A DNA stretch of 60,000 nucleotides from Symsagittifera roscoffensis (lineage: Eukaryota > Xenacoelomorpha > Acoela > Convolutidae), in assembly GCF_963678635.1 (NCBI RefSeq), contig NC_087069.1, positions 11,783,186 to 11,843,185 on the forward strand. The letters are read 5' to 3'. The notes beneath the pieces were generated by a model. The model made no database searches and had not been told where the DNA came from. It worked only from the letters and a program-made list of their open reading frames with translations. Below are positions 11,001 to 23,366 of this stretch, piece by piece. Each line of letters opens with the position of its first letter. Position 1 is the stretch's first letter. The position numbers and the translations under genes were made by a program.

Positions 11001-14000
11001 ATTTCATTTTTTTTCCGTGGAATCATGTCTTTTTATGTGTCTATCAGTGATGCTGTTTTTCTCGTTACAAGTTTTTCCATTTTTTGATTACAGTGTGGGG
11101 CTGATATTATCATTTCGATGTGCTCATTTTTATTCAATTATTCAGTTCTACTAGGATATTGGTCGTTGCGCTAGCGAATTTGCGCTGGAGTGTTTTTGTC
11201 TCAATAAAGTTATACACAAATTGGTAGTTTCCACTAGCTTCTGGTCTTGGCTACTGAATGTTTCTTCAGTTTTGACATCTTTGAAATACACAGCGACGCT
11301 TTTTTGGGTTGTTAATGCCTTTTGGGTTTTCTGACGATTCATGGGAGTTCTGGGTTTTAATTCTGGTATTCCTGTTTCTGAAATATGTCTTTTTGTGTTC
11401 ATCCTTGATGCGATTTTTTGTTGTACAAATTTTTTTTCATTTTTCAGGACAGTGTGTGGCTAGTTAAGAAATCTTGATGTATTCATCTTGATGAGCTCCA
11501 TTCATCGGTTCTACTGAAATAACGATCACAGCAGAAGTGGATTTGCGCTGTGGTGATATTTAGTCCGAAAAAATTTTCGTCACAAATTGGAAGTTTCCAC
11601 TAGCTTCTGGTCTTGGCTACTGAATGTTTCTAGAGTTTTGACAATTTGAAATACACAGCGCCGTTTTTTTTGGGTTGTCTTGCGTTGTGGGTTTGCTGAC
11701 GGTTCATGGGAGTTCTGGGTTTTTGATTTTGGTATTTATGTTTCTGAAATATGTCTTTTTTGTGTTCATCCATGATGCGATTTTTTGTGGTAGAAATTTT
11801 TTTCATTTTCCAGGACAGTGTTTGGCTAGTTAAGAAATCTTGATGTGTTGATTGTTGTTCCATTCATCAATTCTACTGGGTTAGCGATCGTTGTAGAAGC
11901 GGATTTGCTCTGTGGTAATTTTTTTTCCGAAAAAAGTTGTCGTTATAATTGGTAGTTTCCACCAGCCTCTGGTCTTGGCTACTGAATGTTTCTTCAGTTT
12001 TGACAACCAAAAAATACACAGCGACAATTTTTTTTTTGGTTGTTAATGTGTTAATGCGTTTTGAGTATGGTGACAGTTCATGGGAGTACTAAGTTTTTAA
12101 TTTGATCGTTATGTTTCTGTAAAATGTCATTTTTTGTGTTTATCCTTGATGCGATCTTTTGTGGTACAATATTTTTCATTTTTCAAGCCATTCTATTGCT
12201 AGTTAAGTCATCTTGATGTGTTCAATGTTTTTCCATTCATCAGTTTACTGGGTTAGCAATCCTTGCAGAAGCGAATTTGCGCTGTGGTGATTTTTTGTCT
12301 GAAAAAATTTGACGTCACAGTACTGGCAGTTTTTTTTCTTTTTGGTCTTGACTACCAGACATTCCTTGAGTTTTCATAAATTTGAAAGACAGAGCTGCTT
12401 TTGGGGTTGATATTGCGTTTTTTACTAGTCGATGTTACCTGGCAGTGCTTAATTTTTGATTTCAGTTTTTTTCTGTGGAATCATGTCTTTTATGTGTCTA
12501 TCAGTGATGCGGTTTTTCTCGTTACGAGTTTTTCCATTTTTCATCACAGTGTCTGCCTGTCATTATTATTTTGTTGTGCTCATTTTTATTCATTTATTCA
12601 GTTCTACGAGGATAGTGGTCGTTACACTAGCGAATTTGCGCTGGAGTGTTTTTGTCTCAATAAAGTTATCACAAATTGGTAGTTTCCACTAGCTTCTGGT
12701 CTTGGCTACTGAATGTTTCTTCAGTTTTGACATGTTTGAAATAAACAGCAACAACTTTTTTGGGTTGTTAATGCGTTTTGGGTATAGTGAAAATTCATGG
12801 GATTTCTGGGTTTTTGACTTTGGTCTTTATGCTTGTGAAAAATATGACTTTTGTTTATTCTTGATGCGATCTTTTTTGGTACAAATTTTTTCATTTTTCA
12901 GGACATTGTGTGGCTAGTTTAGTCATCTTGATGTATTCATTGTTCTTCCATTCATCAGTTCTACTGGGTTAGCGATCGTTGCAGAAGCGGATTTGCTCTG
13001 TGGTGATTTTTTGTCCGAAAAAGTTGTCGTCACAATACTGGCAGTTTTTCTTTCTTTTTGGTCTTGACTACAAGACATTCCTTGAGTTTTCATAAATTTA
13101 AAAGACAGAGCTGCTTTTTTGGGGTTGATAATGCATTTTTACATGTTAATGTTAGCTGAGAATGCTTATTTTCTGATTTCATTTTTTTTCCGTGGAATCA
13201 TGTCTTTTTATGTGTCTATCAGTGATGCTGTTTTTCTCGTTACAAGTTTTTCCATTTTTTGATCACAGTGTGGGGCTGATATTATCATTTCGATGTGCTC
13301 ATTTTTATTCAATTATTCAGTTCTACTAGGATATTGGTCGTTGCGCTAGCGAATTTGCGCTGGAGTGTTTTTGTCTCAATAAAGTTATACACAAATTGGT
13401 AGTTTCCACTAGCTTCTGGTCTTGGCTACTGAATGTTTCTTCAGTTTTGACATCTTTGAAATACACAGCGACGCTTTTTTGGGTTGTTAATGCCTTTTGG
13501 GTTTTCTGACGATTCATGGGAGTTCTGGGTTTTAATTCTGGTATTCCTGTTTCTGAAATATGTCTTTTTGTGTTCATCCTTGATGCGATTTTTTGTTGTA
13601 CAAATTTTTTTTCATTTTTCAGGACAGTGTGTGGCTAGTTAAGAAATCTTGATGTATTCATCTTGATGAGCTCCATTCATCGGTTCTACTGAAATAACGA
13701 TCACAGCAGAAGTGGATTTGCGCTGTGGTGATATTTAGTCCGAAAAAATTTTCGTCACAAATTGGAAGTTTCCACTAGCTTCTGGTCTTGGCTACTGAAT
13801 GTTTCTAGAGTTTTGACATCTTTGAAATACACAGCTCCGTTTTTTTTGGGTTGCCATTGCGTTGTGGGTTTGCTGACGGTTCATGGGAGTTTTGGGTTTT
13901 TGATTTTGGTATTTATGTTTCTGAAATATGTCTTTTTTGTGTTCATCCATGATGCGATTTTTTGTGGTACAAATTTTTTTCATTTTCCAGGACAGTGTTT

Positions 14001-14650
14001 GGCTAGTTAAGAAATCTTGGTGTGTTCATTGTTGTTCCATTCATCAATTCTACTGGGTTAGCGATCGTTGTAGAAGCGGATTTGCTCTGTGGTAATTTTT
14101 TTTCCGAAAAAAGTTGTCGTTACAATTGGTAGTTTCCACCAGCCTCTGGTCTTGGCTACTGAATGTTTCTTCAGTTTTGACAACCAAAAAATACACAGCG
14201 ACAATTTTTTTTTGGTTGTTAATGTGTTTATGCGTTTTGAGTATGGTGACAGTTCATGGGAGTTATAAGTTTTTAATTTGATTGTTATGTTTCTGTAAAA
14301 TGTCATTTTTTGTGTTTATCCTTGATGCGATCTTTTGTGGTTCAATATTTTTCATTTTTCAAGGCATTCTATTGCTAGTTAAGTCATCTTGATGTGTTCA
14401 ATGTTTTTCCATTCATCAGTTTACTGGGTTAGCAATCCTTGCAGAAGCGAATTTGCGCTGTGGTGATTTTTTGTCTGAAAAAATTTGACGTCACAGTACT
14501 GGCAGTTTTTTTTCTTTTTGGTCTTGACTACCAGACATTCCTTGAGTTTTCATAAATTTGAAAGACAGAGCTGCCTCTGGGGTTGATATTGCATTTTTTA
14601 CTAGTCGATGTTACCTGGCAGTGCTTAATTTTTGATTTCAGTTTTTTTCT

Positions 14651-16108
14651 GTGGAATCATGTCTTTTTATGTGTCTATCAGTGATGCGGTTTTTCTCGTT
14701 ACGAGTTTTTCCATTTTTCATCACAGTGTCTGGCTGTCATTATTATTTTGTTGTGCTCATTTTTATTCATTTATTCAGTTCTACGAGGATAGTGGTCGTT
14801 ACACTAGCGAATTTGCGCTGGAGTGTTTTTGTCTCAATAAAGTTATCACAAATTGGTAGTTTCCACTAGCTTCTGGTCTTGGCTACTGAATGTTTCTTCA
14901 GTTTTGACATGTTTGAAATAAACAGCAACAATTTTTTTGGGTTGTTAATGCGTTTTGGGTATAGTGACAATTCATGGGATTTCTGGGTTTTTGACTTTGG
15001 TCTTTATGTTTGTGAAAAATATGACTTTTGTTTATTCTTGATGCGATTTTTTGTTGTACAAATTTTTTTTCATTTTTCAGGACAGTGTGTGGCTAGTTAA
15101 GAAATCTTGATGTATTCATCTTGATGAGCTCCATTCATCGGTTCTACTGAAATAACGATCACAGCAGAAGTGGATTTGCGCTGTGGTGATATTTAGTCCG
15201 AAAAAATTTTCGTCACAAATTGGAAGTTTCCACTAGCTTCTGGTCTTGGCTACTGAATGTTTCTAGAGTTTTGACATCTTTGAAATACACAGCGCCGTTT
15301 TTTTTGGGTTGTCATTGCGTTGTGGGTTTGCTGACGGTTCATGGGAGTTCTGGGTTTTTGATTTTGGTATTTATGTTTCTGAAATATGTCTTTTTTGTGT
15401 TCATCCATGATGCGATTTTTTGTGGTACAAATTTTTTTCATTTTCCAGGACAGTGTTTGGCTAGTTAAGAAATCTTGGTGTGTTCATTGTTGTTCCATTC
15501 ATCAATTCTACTGGGTTAGCGATCGTTGTAGAAGCGGATTTGCTCTGTGGTAATTTTTTTTCCGAAAAAAGTTGTCGTTACAATTGGTAGTTTCCACCAG
15601 CCTCTGGTCTTGGCTACTGAATGTTTCTTCAGTTTTGACAACCAAAAAATACACAGCGACAATTTTTTTTTGGTTGTTAATGTGTTAATGCGTTTTGAGT
15701 ATGGTGACAGTTCATGGGAGTACTAAGTTTTTAATTTGATTGTTATGTTTCTGTAAAATGTCATTTTTTGTGTTTATCCTTGATGCGATCTTTTGTGGTA
15801 CAATATTTTTCATTTTTCAAGGCATTCTATTGCTAGTTAAGTCATCTTGATGTGTTCAATGTTTTTCCATTCATCAGTTTACTGGGTTAGCAATCCTTGC
15901 AGAAGCGAATTTGCGCTGTGGTGATTTTTTGTCTGAAAAAATTTGACGTCACAGTACTGGCAGTTTTTTTTCTTTTTGGTCTTGACTACCAGACATTCCT
16001 TGAGTTTTCATAAATTTGAAAGACAGAGCTGCTTTTGGGGTTGATATTGCATTTTTTACTAGTTGATGTTACCTGGCAGTGCTTAATTTTTGATTTCAGT
16101 TTTTTTCT
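14651..16108 (+). repeat. Four-monomer HOR variant (first copy)
   Basis: This 1458-bp unit lacks two monomers relative to the hexamer. The junction is near 15042: the left side reads as hexamer position 2 (tttgtttattcttgatgcg) and the right side continues as position 4 (attttttgttgtacaaa). The two parents share cttgatgcgat, so the change is explained by exchange within that shared segment. The same junction recurs in a second copy at 21909-23366. Confidence 0.85.
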
Positions 16109-17040
16109 GTGGAATCATGTCTTTTTATGTGTCTATCAGTGATGCAGTTTTTCTCGTTACGAGTTTTTCCATTTTTCATCACAGTGTCTGGCTGTCATTA
16201 TTATTTTGTTGTGCTCATTTTTATTCATTTATTCAGTTCTACGAGGATAGTGGTCGTTACACTAGCGAATTTGCGCTGGAGTGTTTTTGTCTCAATAAAG
16301 TTATCACAAATTGGTAGTTTCCACTAGCTTCTGGTCTTGGCTACTGAATGTTTCTTCAGTTTTGACATGTTTGAAATAAACAGCAACAATTTTTTTGGGT
16401 TGTTAATGCGTTTTGGGTATAGTGACAATTCATGGGATTTCTGGGTTTTTGACTTTGGTCTTTATGTTTGTGAAAAAAATGACTTTTGTTTATTCTTGAT
16501 GCGATCTTTTTTGGTACAAATTTTTTCATTTTTCAGGACATTGTGTGGCTAGTTTAGTCATCTTGATGTATTCATTGTTCTTCCATTCATCAGTTCTACT
16601 GGGTTAGCGATCGTTGCAGAAGCGGATTTGCTCTGTGGTGATTTTTTGTCCGAAAAAGTTGTCGTCACAATACTGGCAGTTTTTCTTTCTTTTTGGTCTT
16701 GACTACAAGACATTCCTTGAGTTTTCATAAATTTAAAAGACAGAGCTGCTTTTTTGGGGTTGATAATGCATTTTTACATGTTAATGTTAGATGAGAATGC
16801 TTATTTTCTGATTTCATTTTTTTTCCGTGGAATCATGTCTTTTTATGTGTCTATCAGTGATGCTGTTTTTCTCGTTACAAGTTTTTCCATTTTTTGATCA
16901 CAGTGTGGGGCTGATATTATCATTTCGATGTGCTCATTTTTATTCAATTATTCAGTTCTACTAGGATATTGGTCGTTGCGCTAGCGAATTTGCGCTGGAG
17001 TGTTTTTGTCTCAATAAAGTTATACACAAATTGGTAGTTT

Positions 17041-19230
17041 CCACTAGCTTCTGGTCTTGGCTACTGAATGTTTCTTCAGTTTTGACATCTTTGAAATACA
17101 CAGCGACGCTTTTTTGGGTTGTTAATGCCTTTTGGGTTTTCTGACGATTCATGGGAGTTCTGGGTTTTAATTCTGGTATTCCTGTTTCTGAAATATGTCT
17201 TTTTGTGTTCATCCTTGATGCGATTTTTTGTTGTACAAATTTTTTTTCATTTTTCAGGACAGTGTGTGGCTAGTTAAGAAATCTTGATGTATTCAACTTG
17301 ATGAGCTCCATTCATCGGTTCTACTGAAATAACGATCACAGCAGAAGTGGATTTGCGCTGTGGTGATATTTAGTCCGAAAAAATTTTCGTCACAAATTGG
17401 AAGTTTCCACTAGCTTCTGGTCTTGACTACTGAATGTTTCTAGAGTTTTGACATCTTTGAAATACACAGCGCCGTTTTTTTTGGGTTGTCATTGCGTTGT
17501 GGGTTTGCTGACGGTTCATGGGAGTTCTGGGTTTTTGATTTTGGTATTTATGTTTCTGAAATATGTCTTTTTTGTGTTCATCCATGATGCGATTTTTTGT
17601 GGTAGAAATTTTTTTCATTTTCCAGGACATTGTTTGGCTAGTTAAGAAATCTTGATGTGTTGATTGTTGTTCCATTCATCAATTCTACTGGGTTAGCGAT
17701 CGTTGTAGAAGCGGATTTGCTCTGTGGTAATTTTTTTTCCGAAAAAAGTTGTCGTTACAATTGGTAGTTTCCACTAGCTTCTGGTCTTGGCTACTGAATG
17801 TTTCTTCAGTTTTGACATCTTTGAAATACACAGCGACGCTTTTTTGGGTTGTTAATGCCTTTTGGGTTTTCTGACGATTCATGGGAGTTCTGGGTTTTAA
17901 TTCTGGTATTCCTGTTTCTGAAATATGTCTTTTTGTGTTCATCCTTGATGCGATTTTTTGTTGTACAAATTTTTTTTCATTTTTCAGGACAGTGTGTGGC
18001 TAGTTAAGAAATCTTGATGTATTCAACTTGATGAGCTCCATTCATCGGTTCTACTGAAATAACGATCACAGCAGAAGTGGATTTGCGCTGTGGTGATATT
18101 TAGTCCGAAAAAATTTTCGTCACAAATTGGAAGTTTCCACTAGCTTCTGGTCTTGACTACTGAATGTTTCTAGAGTTTTGACATCTTTGAAATACACAGC
18201 GCCGTTTTTTTTGGGTTGTCATTGCGTTGTGGGTTTGCTGACAGTTCATGGGAGTTCTGGGTTTTTGATTTTGGTATTTATGTTTCTGAAATATGTCTTT
18301 TTTGTGTTCATCCATGATGCGATTTTTTGTGGTAGAAATTTTTTTCATTTTCCAGGACATTGTTTGGCTAGTTAAGAAATCTTGATGTGTTGATTGTTGT
18401 TCCATTCATCAATTCTACTGGGTTAGCGATCGTTGTAGAAGCGGATTTGCTCTGTGGTAATTTTTTTTCCGAAAAAAGTTGTCGTTACAATTGGTAGTTT
18501 CCACTAGCTTCTGGTCTTGGCTACTGAATGTTTCTTCAGTTTTGACATCTTTGAAATACACAGCGACGCTTTTTTGGGTTGTTAATGCCTTTTGGGTTTT
18601 CTGACGATTCATGGGAGTTCTGGGTTTTAATTCTGGTATTCCTGTTTCTGAAATATGTCTTTTTGTGTTCATCCTTGATGCGATTTTTTGTTGTACAAAT
18701 TTTTTTTCATTTTTCAGGACAGTGTGTGGCTAGTTAAGAAATCTTGATGTATTCATCTTGATGAGCTCCATTCATCGGTTCTACTGAAATGACGATCACA
18801 GCAGAAGTGGATTTGCGCTGTGGTGATATTTAGTCCGAAAAAATTTTCGTCACAAATTGGAAGTTTCCACTAGCTTCTGGTCTTGGCTACTGAATGTTTC
18901 TAGAGTTTTGACATCTTTGAAATACACAGCGCCGTTTTTTTTGGGTTGACATTGCGTTGTGGGTTTGCTGACGGTTCATGGGAGTTCTGGGTTTTTGATT
19001 TTGGTATTTATGTTTCTGAAATGTGTCTTTTTTGTGTTCATCCATGATGCGATTTTTTGTGGTAGAAATTTTTTTCATTTTCCAGGACATTGTTTGGCTA
19101 GTTAAGAAATCTTGATGTGTTGATTGTTGTTCCATTCATCAATTCTACTGGGTTAGCGATCGTTGTAGAAGCGGATTTGCTCTGTGGTAATTTTTTTTCC
19201 GAAAAAAGTTGTCGTTACAATTGGTAGTTT
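17041..19230 (+). repeat. Exact 3 x 730-bp dimer expansion within the HOR
   Basis: The segment starting ccactagcttctggtcttgg at 17041 recurs at 17771 and 18501, exactly 730 bp apart each time, and the third copy ends at 19230, where the normal next monomer (ccaccagcctctgg) begins. Each 730-bp unit is hexamer position 4 plus position 5. This lengthens the local HOR from 2177 to 3637 bp, which fits the distance between the type 2 landmarks at 16109 and 19746. The copies differ at a handful of bases only, for example gacggttc against gacagttc near 17511 and 18241. Confidence 0.9.
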
Positions 19231-21908
19231 CCACCAGCCTCTGGTCTTGGCTACTGAATGTTTCTTCAGTTTTGACAACCAAAAAATACACAGCGACAAT
19301 TTTTTTTTGGTTGTTAATGTGTTAATGCGTTTTGAGTATGGTGACAGTTCATGGGAGTTATAAGTTTTTAATTTGATTGTTATGTTTCTGTAAAATGTCA
19401 TTTTTTGTGTTTATCCTTGATGCGATCTTTTGTGGTACAATATTTTTCATTTTTCAAGGCATTCTATTGCTAGTTAAGTCATCTTGATGTGTTCAATATT
19501 TTTCCATTCATCAGTTTACTGGGTTAGCAATCCTTGCAGAAGCGGATTTGCGCTGTGGTGATTTTTTGTCTGAAAAAATTTGACGTCACAGTACTGGCAG
19601 TTTTTTTTCTTTTTGGTCTTGACTACCAGACATTCCTTGAGTTTTCATAAATTTGAAAGACAGATCTGCTTTTGGGGTTGATATTGCATTTTTTACTAGT
19701 CGATGTTACCTGGCAGTGCTTAATTTTTGATTTCAGTTTTTTTCTGTGGAATCATGTCTTTTTATGTGTCTATCAGTGATGCGGTTTTTCTCGTTACGAG
19801 TTTTTCCATTTTTCATCACAGTGTCTGGCTGTCATTATTATTTTGTTGTGCTCATTTTTATTCATTTATTCAGTTCTACGAGGATAGTGGTCGTTACACT
19901 AGCGAATTTGCGCTGGAGTGTTTTTGTCTCAATAAAGTTATCACAAATTGGTAGTTTCCACTAGCTTCTGGTCTTGGCTACTGAATGTTTCTTCAGTTTT
20001 GACATGTTTGAAATAAACAGCAACAACTTTTTTGGGTTGTTAATGCGTTTTGGGTATAGTGAAAATTCATGGGATTTCTGGGTTTTTGACTTTGCTCTTT
20101 ATGTTTGTGAAAAATATGACTTTTGTTTATTCTTGATGCGATCTTTTTTGGTACAAATTTTTTCATTTTTCAGGACATTGTGTGGCTAGTTTAGTCATCT
20201 TGATGTATTCATTGTTCTTCCATTCATCAGTTCTACTGGGTTAGCGATCGTTGCAGAAGCGGATTTGCTCTGTGGTGATTTTTTGTCCGAAAAAGTTGTC
20301 GTCACAATACTGGCAGTTTTTCTTTCTTTTTGGTCTTGACTACAAGACATTCCTTGAGTTTTCATAAATTTAAAAGACAGAGCTGCTTTTTTGAGGTTGA
20401 TAATGCATTTTTACATGTTAATGTTAGCTGAGAATGCTTATTTTCTGATTTCATTTTTTTTCCGTGGAATCATGTCTTTTTATGTGTCTATCAGTGATGC
20501 TGTTTTTCTCGTTTTTTGATCACAGTGTGGGGCTGATATTATCATTTCGATGTGCTCATTTTTATTCAATTATTCAGTTCTACTAGGATATTGGTCGTTG
20601 CGCTAGCGAATTTGCGCTGGAGTGTTTTTGTCTCAATAAAGTTATACACAAATTGGTAGTTTCCACTAGCTTCTGGTCTTGGCTACTGAATGTTTCTTCA
20701 GTTTTGACATCTTTGAAATACACAGCGACGCTTTTTTGGGTTGTTAATGCCTTTTGGGTTTTCTGACGATTCATGGGAGTTCTGGGTTTTAATTCTGGTA
20801 TTCCTGTTTCTGAAATATGTCTTTTTGTGTTCATCCTTGATGCGATTTTTTGTTGTACAAATTTTTTTTCATTTTTCAGGACAGTGTGTGGCTAGTTAAG
20901 AAATCTTGATGTATTCATCTTGATGAGCTCCATTCATCGGTTCTACTGAAATAACGATCACAGCAGAAGTGGATTTGCGCTGTGGTGATATTTAGTCCCA
21001 AAAAATTTTCGTCACAAATTGGAAGTTTCCACTAGCTTCTGGTCTTGGCTACTGAATGTTTCTAGAGTTTTGACATCTTTGAAATACACAGCGCCGTTTT
21101 TTTTGGGTTGTCATTGCGTTGTGGGTTTGCTGACGGTTCATGGGAGTTCTGGGTTTTTGATTTTGGTATTTATGTTTCTGAAATATGTCTTTTTTGTGTT
21201 CATCCATGATGCGATTTTTTGTGGTACAAATTTTTTTCATTTTCCAGGACAGTGTTTGGCTAGTTAAGAAATCTTGGTGTGTTCATTGTTGTTCCATTCA
21301 TCAATTCTACTGGGTTAGCGATCGTTGTAGAAGCGGATTTGCTCTGTGGTAATTTTTTTTCCGAAAAAAGTTGTCGTTACAATTGGTAGTTTCCACCAGC
21401 CTCTGGTCTTGGCTACTGAATGTTTCTTCAGTTTTGACAACCAAAAAATACACAGCGACAATTTTTTTTTTGGTTGTTAATGTGTTAATGCGTTTTGAGT
21501 ATGGTGACAGTTCATGGGAGTACTAAGTTTTTAATTTGGTTGTTATGTTTCTGTAAAATGTCATTTTTTGTGTTTATCCTTGATGCGATCTTTTGTGGTA
21601 CAATATTTTTCATTTTTCAAGGCATTCTATTGCTAGTTAAGTCATCTTGATGTGTTCAATGTTTTTCCATTCATCAGTTTACTGGGTTAGCAATCCTTGC
21701 AGAAGCGAATTTGCGCTGTGGTGATTTTTTGTCTGAAAAAATTTGACGTCACAGTACTGGCAGTTTTTTTTCTTTTTGGTCTTGACTACCAGACATTCCT
21801 TGAGTTTTCATAAATTTGAAAGACAGAGCTGCTTTTGGGGTTGATATTGCATTTTTTACTAGTTGATGTTACCTGGCAGTGCTTAATTTTTGATTTCAGT
21901 TTTTTTCT

Positions 21909-23366
21909 GTGGAATCATGTCTTTTTATGTGTCTATCAGTGATGCAGTTTTTCTCGTTACGAGTTTTTCCATTTTTCATCACAGTGTCTGGCTGTCATTA
22001 TTATTTTGTTGTGCTCATTTTTATTCATTTATTCAGTTCTACGAGGATAGTGGTCGTTACACTAGCGAATTTGCGCTGGAGTGTTTTTGTCTCAATAAAG
22101 TTATCACAAATTGGTAGTTTCCACTAGCTTCTGGTCTTGGCTACTGAATGTTTCTTCAGTTTTGACATGTTTGAAATAAACAGCAACAATTTTTTTGGGT
22201 TGTTAATGCGTTTTGGGTATAGTGACAATTCATGGGATTTCTGGGTTTTTGACTTTGGTCTTTATGTTTGTGAAAAATATGACTTTTGTTTATTCTTGAT
22301 GCGATTTTTTGTTGTACAAATTTTTTTTCATTTTTCAGGACAGTGTGTGGCTAGTTAAGAAATCTTGATGTATTCATCTTGATGAGCTCCATTCATCGGT
22401 TCTACTGAAATAACGATCACAGCAGAAGTGGATTTGCGCTGTGGTGATATTTAGTCCGAAAAAATTTTCGTCACAAATTGGAAGTTTCCACTAGCTTCTG
22501 GTCTTGGCTACTGAATGTTTCTAGAGTTTTGACATCTTTGAAATACACAGCGCCGTTTTTTTTGGGTTGTCATTGCGTTGTGGGTTTGCTGACGGTTCAT
22601 GGGAGTTCTGGGTTTTTGATTTTGGTATTTATGTTTCTGAAATATGTCTTTTTTGTGTTCATCCATGATGCAATTTTTTGTGGTACAAATTTTTTTTCAT
22701 TTTCCAGGACAGTGTTTGGCTAGTTAAGAAATCTTGGTGTGTTCATTGTTGTTCCATTCATCAATTCTACTGGGTTAGCGATCGTTGTAGAAGCGGATTT
22801 GCTCTGTGGTAATTTTTTTTCCGAAAAAAGTTGTCGTTACAATTGGTAGTTTCCACCAGCCTCTGGTCTTGGCTACTGAATGTTTCTTCAGTTTTGACAA
22901 CCAAAAAATACACAGCGACAATTTTTTTTGGTTGTTAATGTGTTAATGCGTTTTGAGTATGGTGACAGTTCATGGGAGTACTAAGTTTTTAATTTGATTG
23001 TTATGTTTCTGTAAAATGTCATTTTTTGTGTTTATCCTTGATGCGATCTTTTGTGGTACAATATTTTTCATTTTTCAAGGCATTCTATTGCTAGTTAAGT
23101 CATCTTGATGTGTTCAATGTTTTCCCATTCATCAGTTTACTGGGTTAGCAATCCTTGCAGAAGCGAATTTGCGCTGTGGTGATTTTTTGTCTGAAAAAAT
23201 TTGACGTCACAGTACTGGCAGTTTTTTTTCTTTTTGTTCTTGACTACCAGACATTCCTTGAGTTTTCATATTTTTGAAAGACAGAGCTGCTTTTGGGGTT
23301 GATATTGCATTTTTTACTAGTCGATGTTACCTGGCAGTGCTTAATTTTTGATTTCAGTTTTTTTCT
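21909..23366 (+). repeat. Four-monomer HOR variant (second copy)
   Basis: This unit has the same 1458-bp length and the same hybrid junction as the unit at 14651, here near 22301. It also shares a private variant with the unit at 16109 (gatgcagttttt instead of gatgcggttttt). Together these show that a block containing the tetramer variant was itself duplicated within the array rather than arising twice. Confidence 0.85.
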
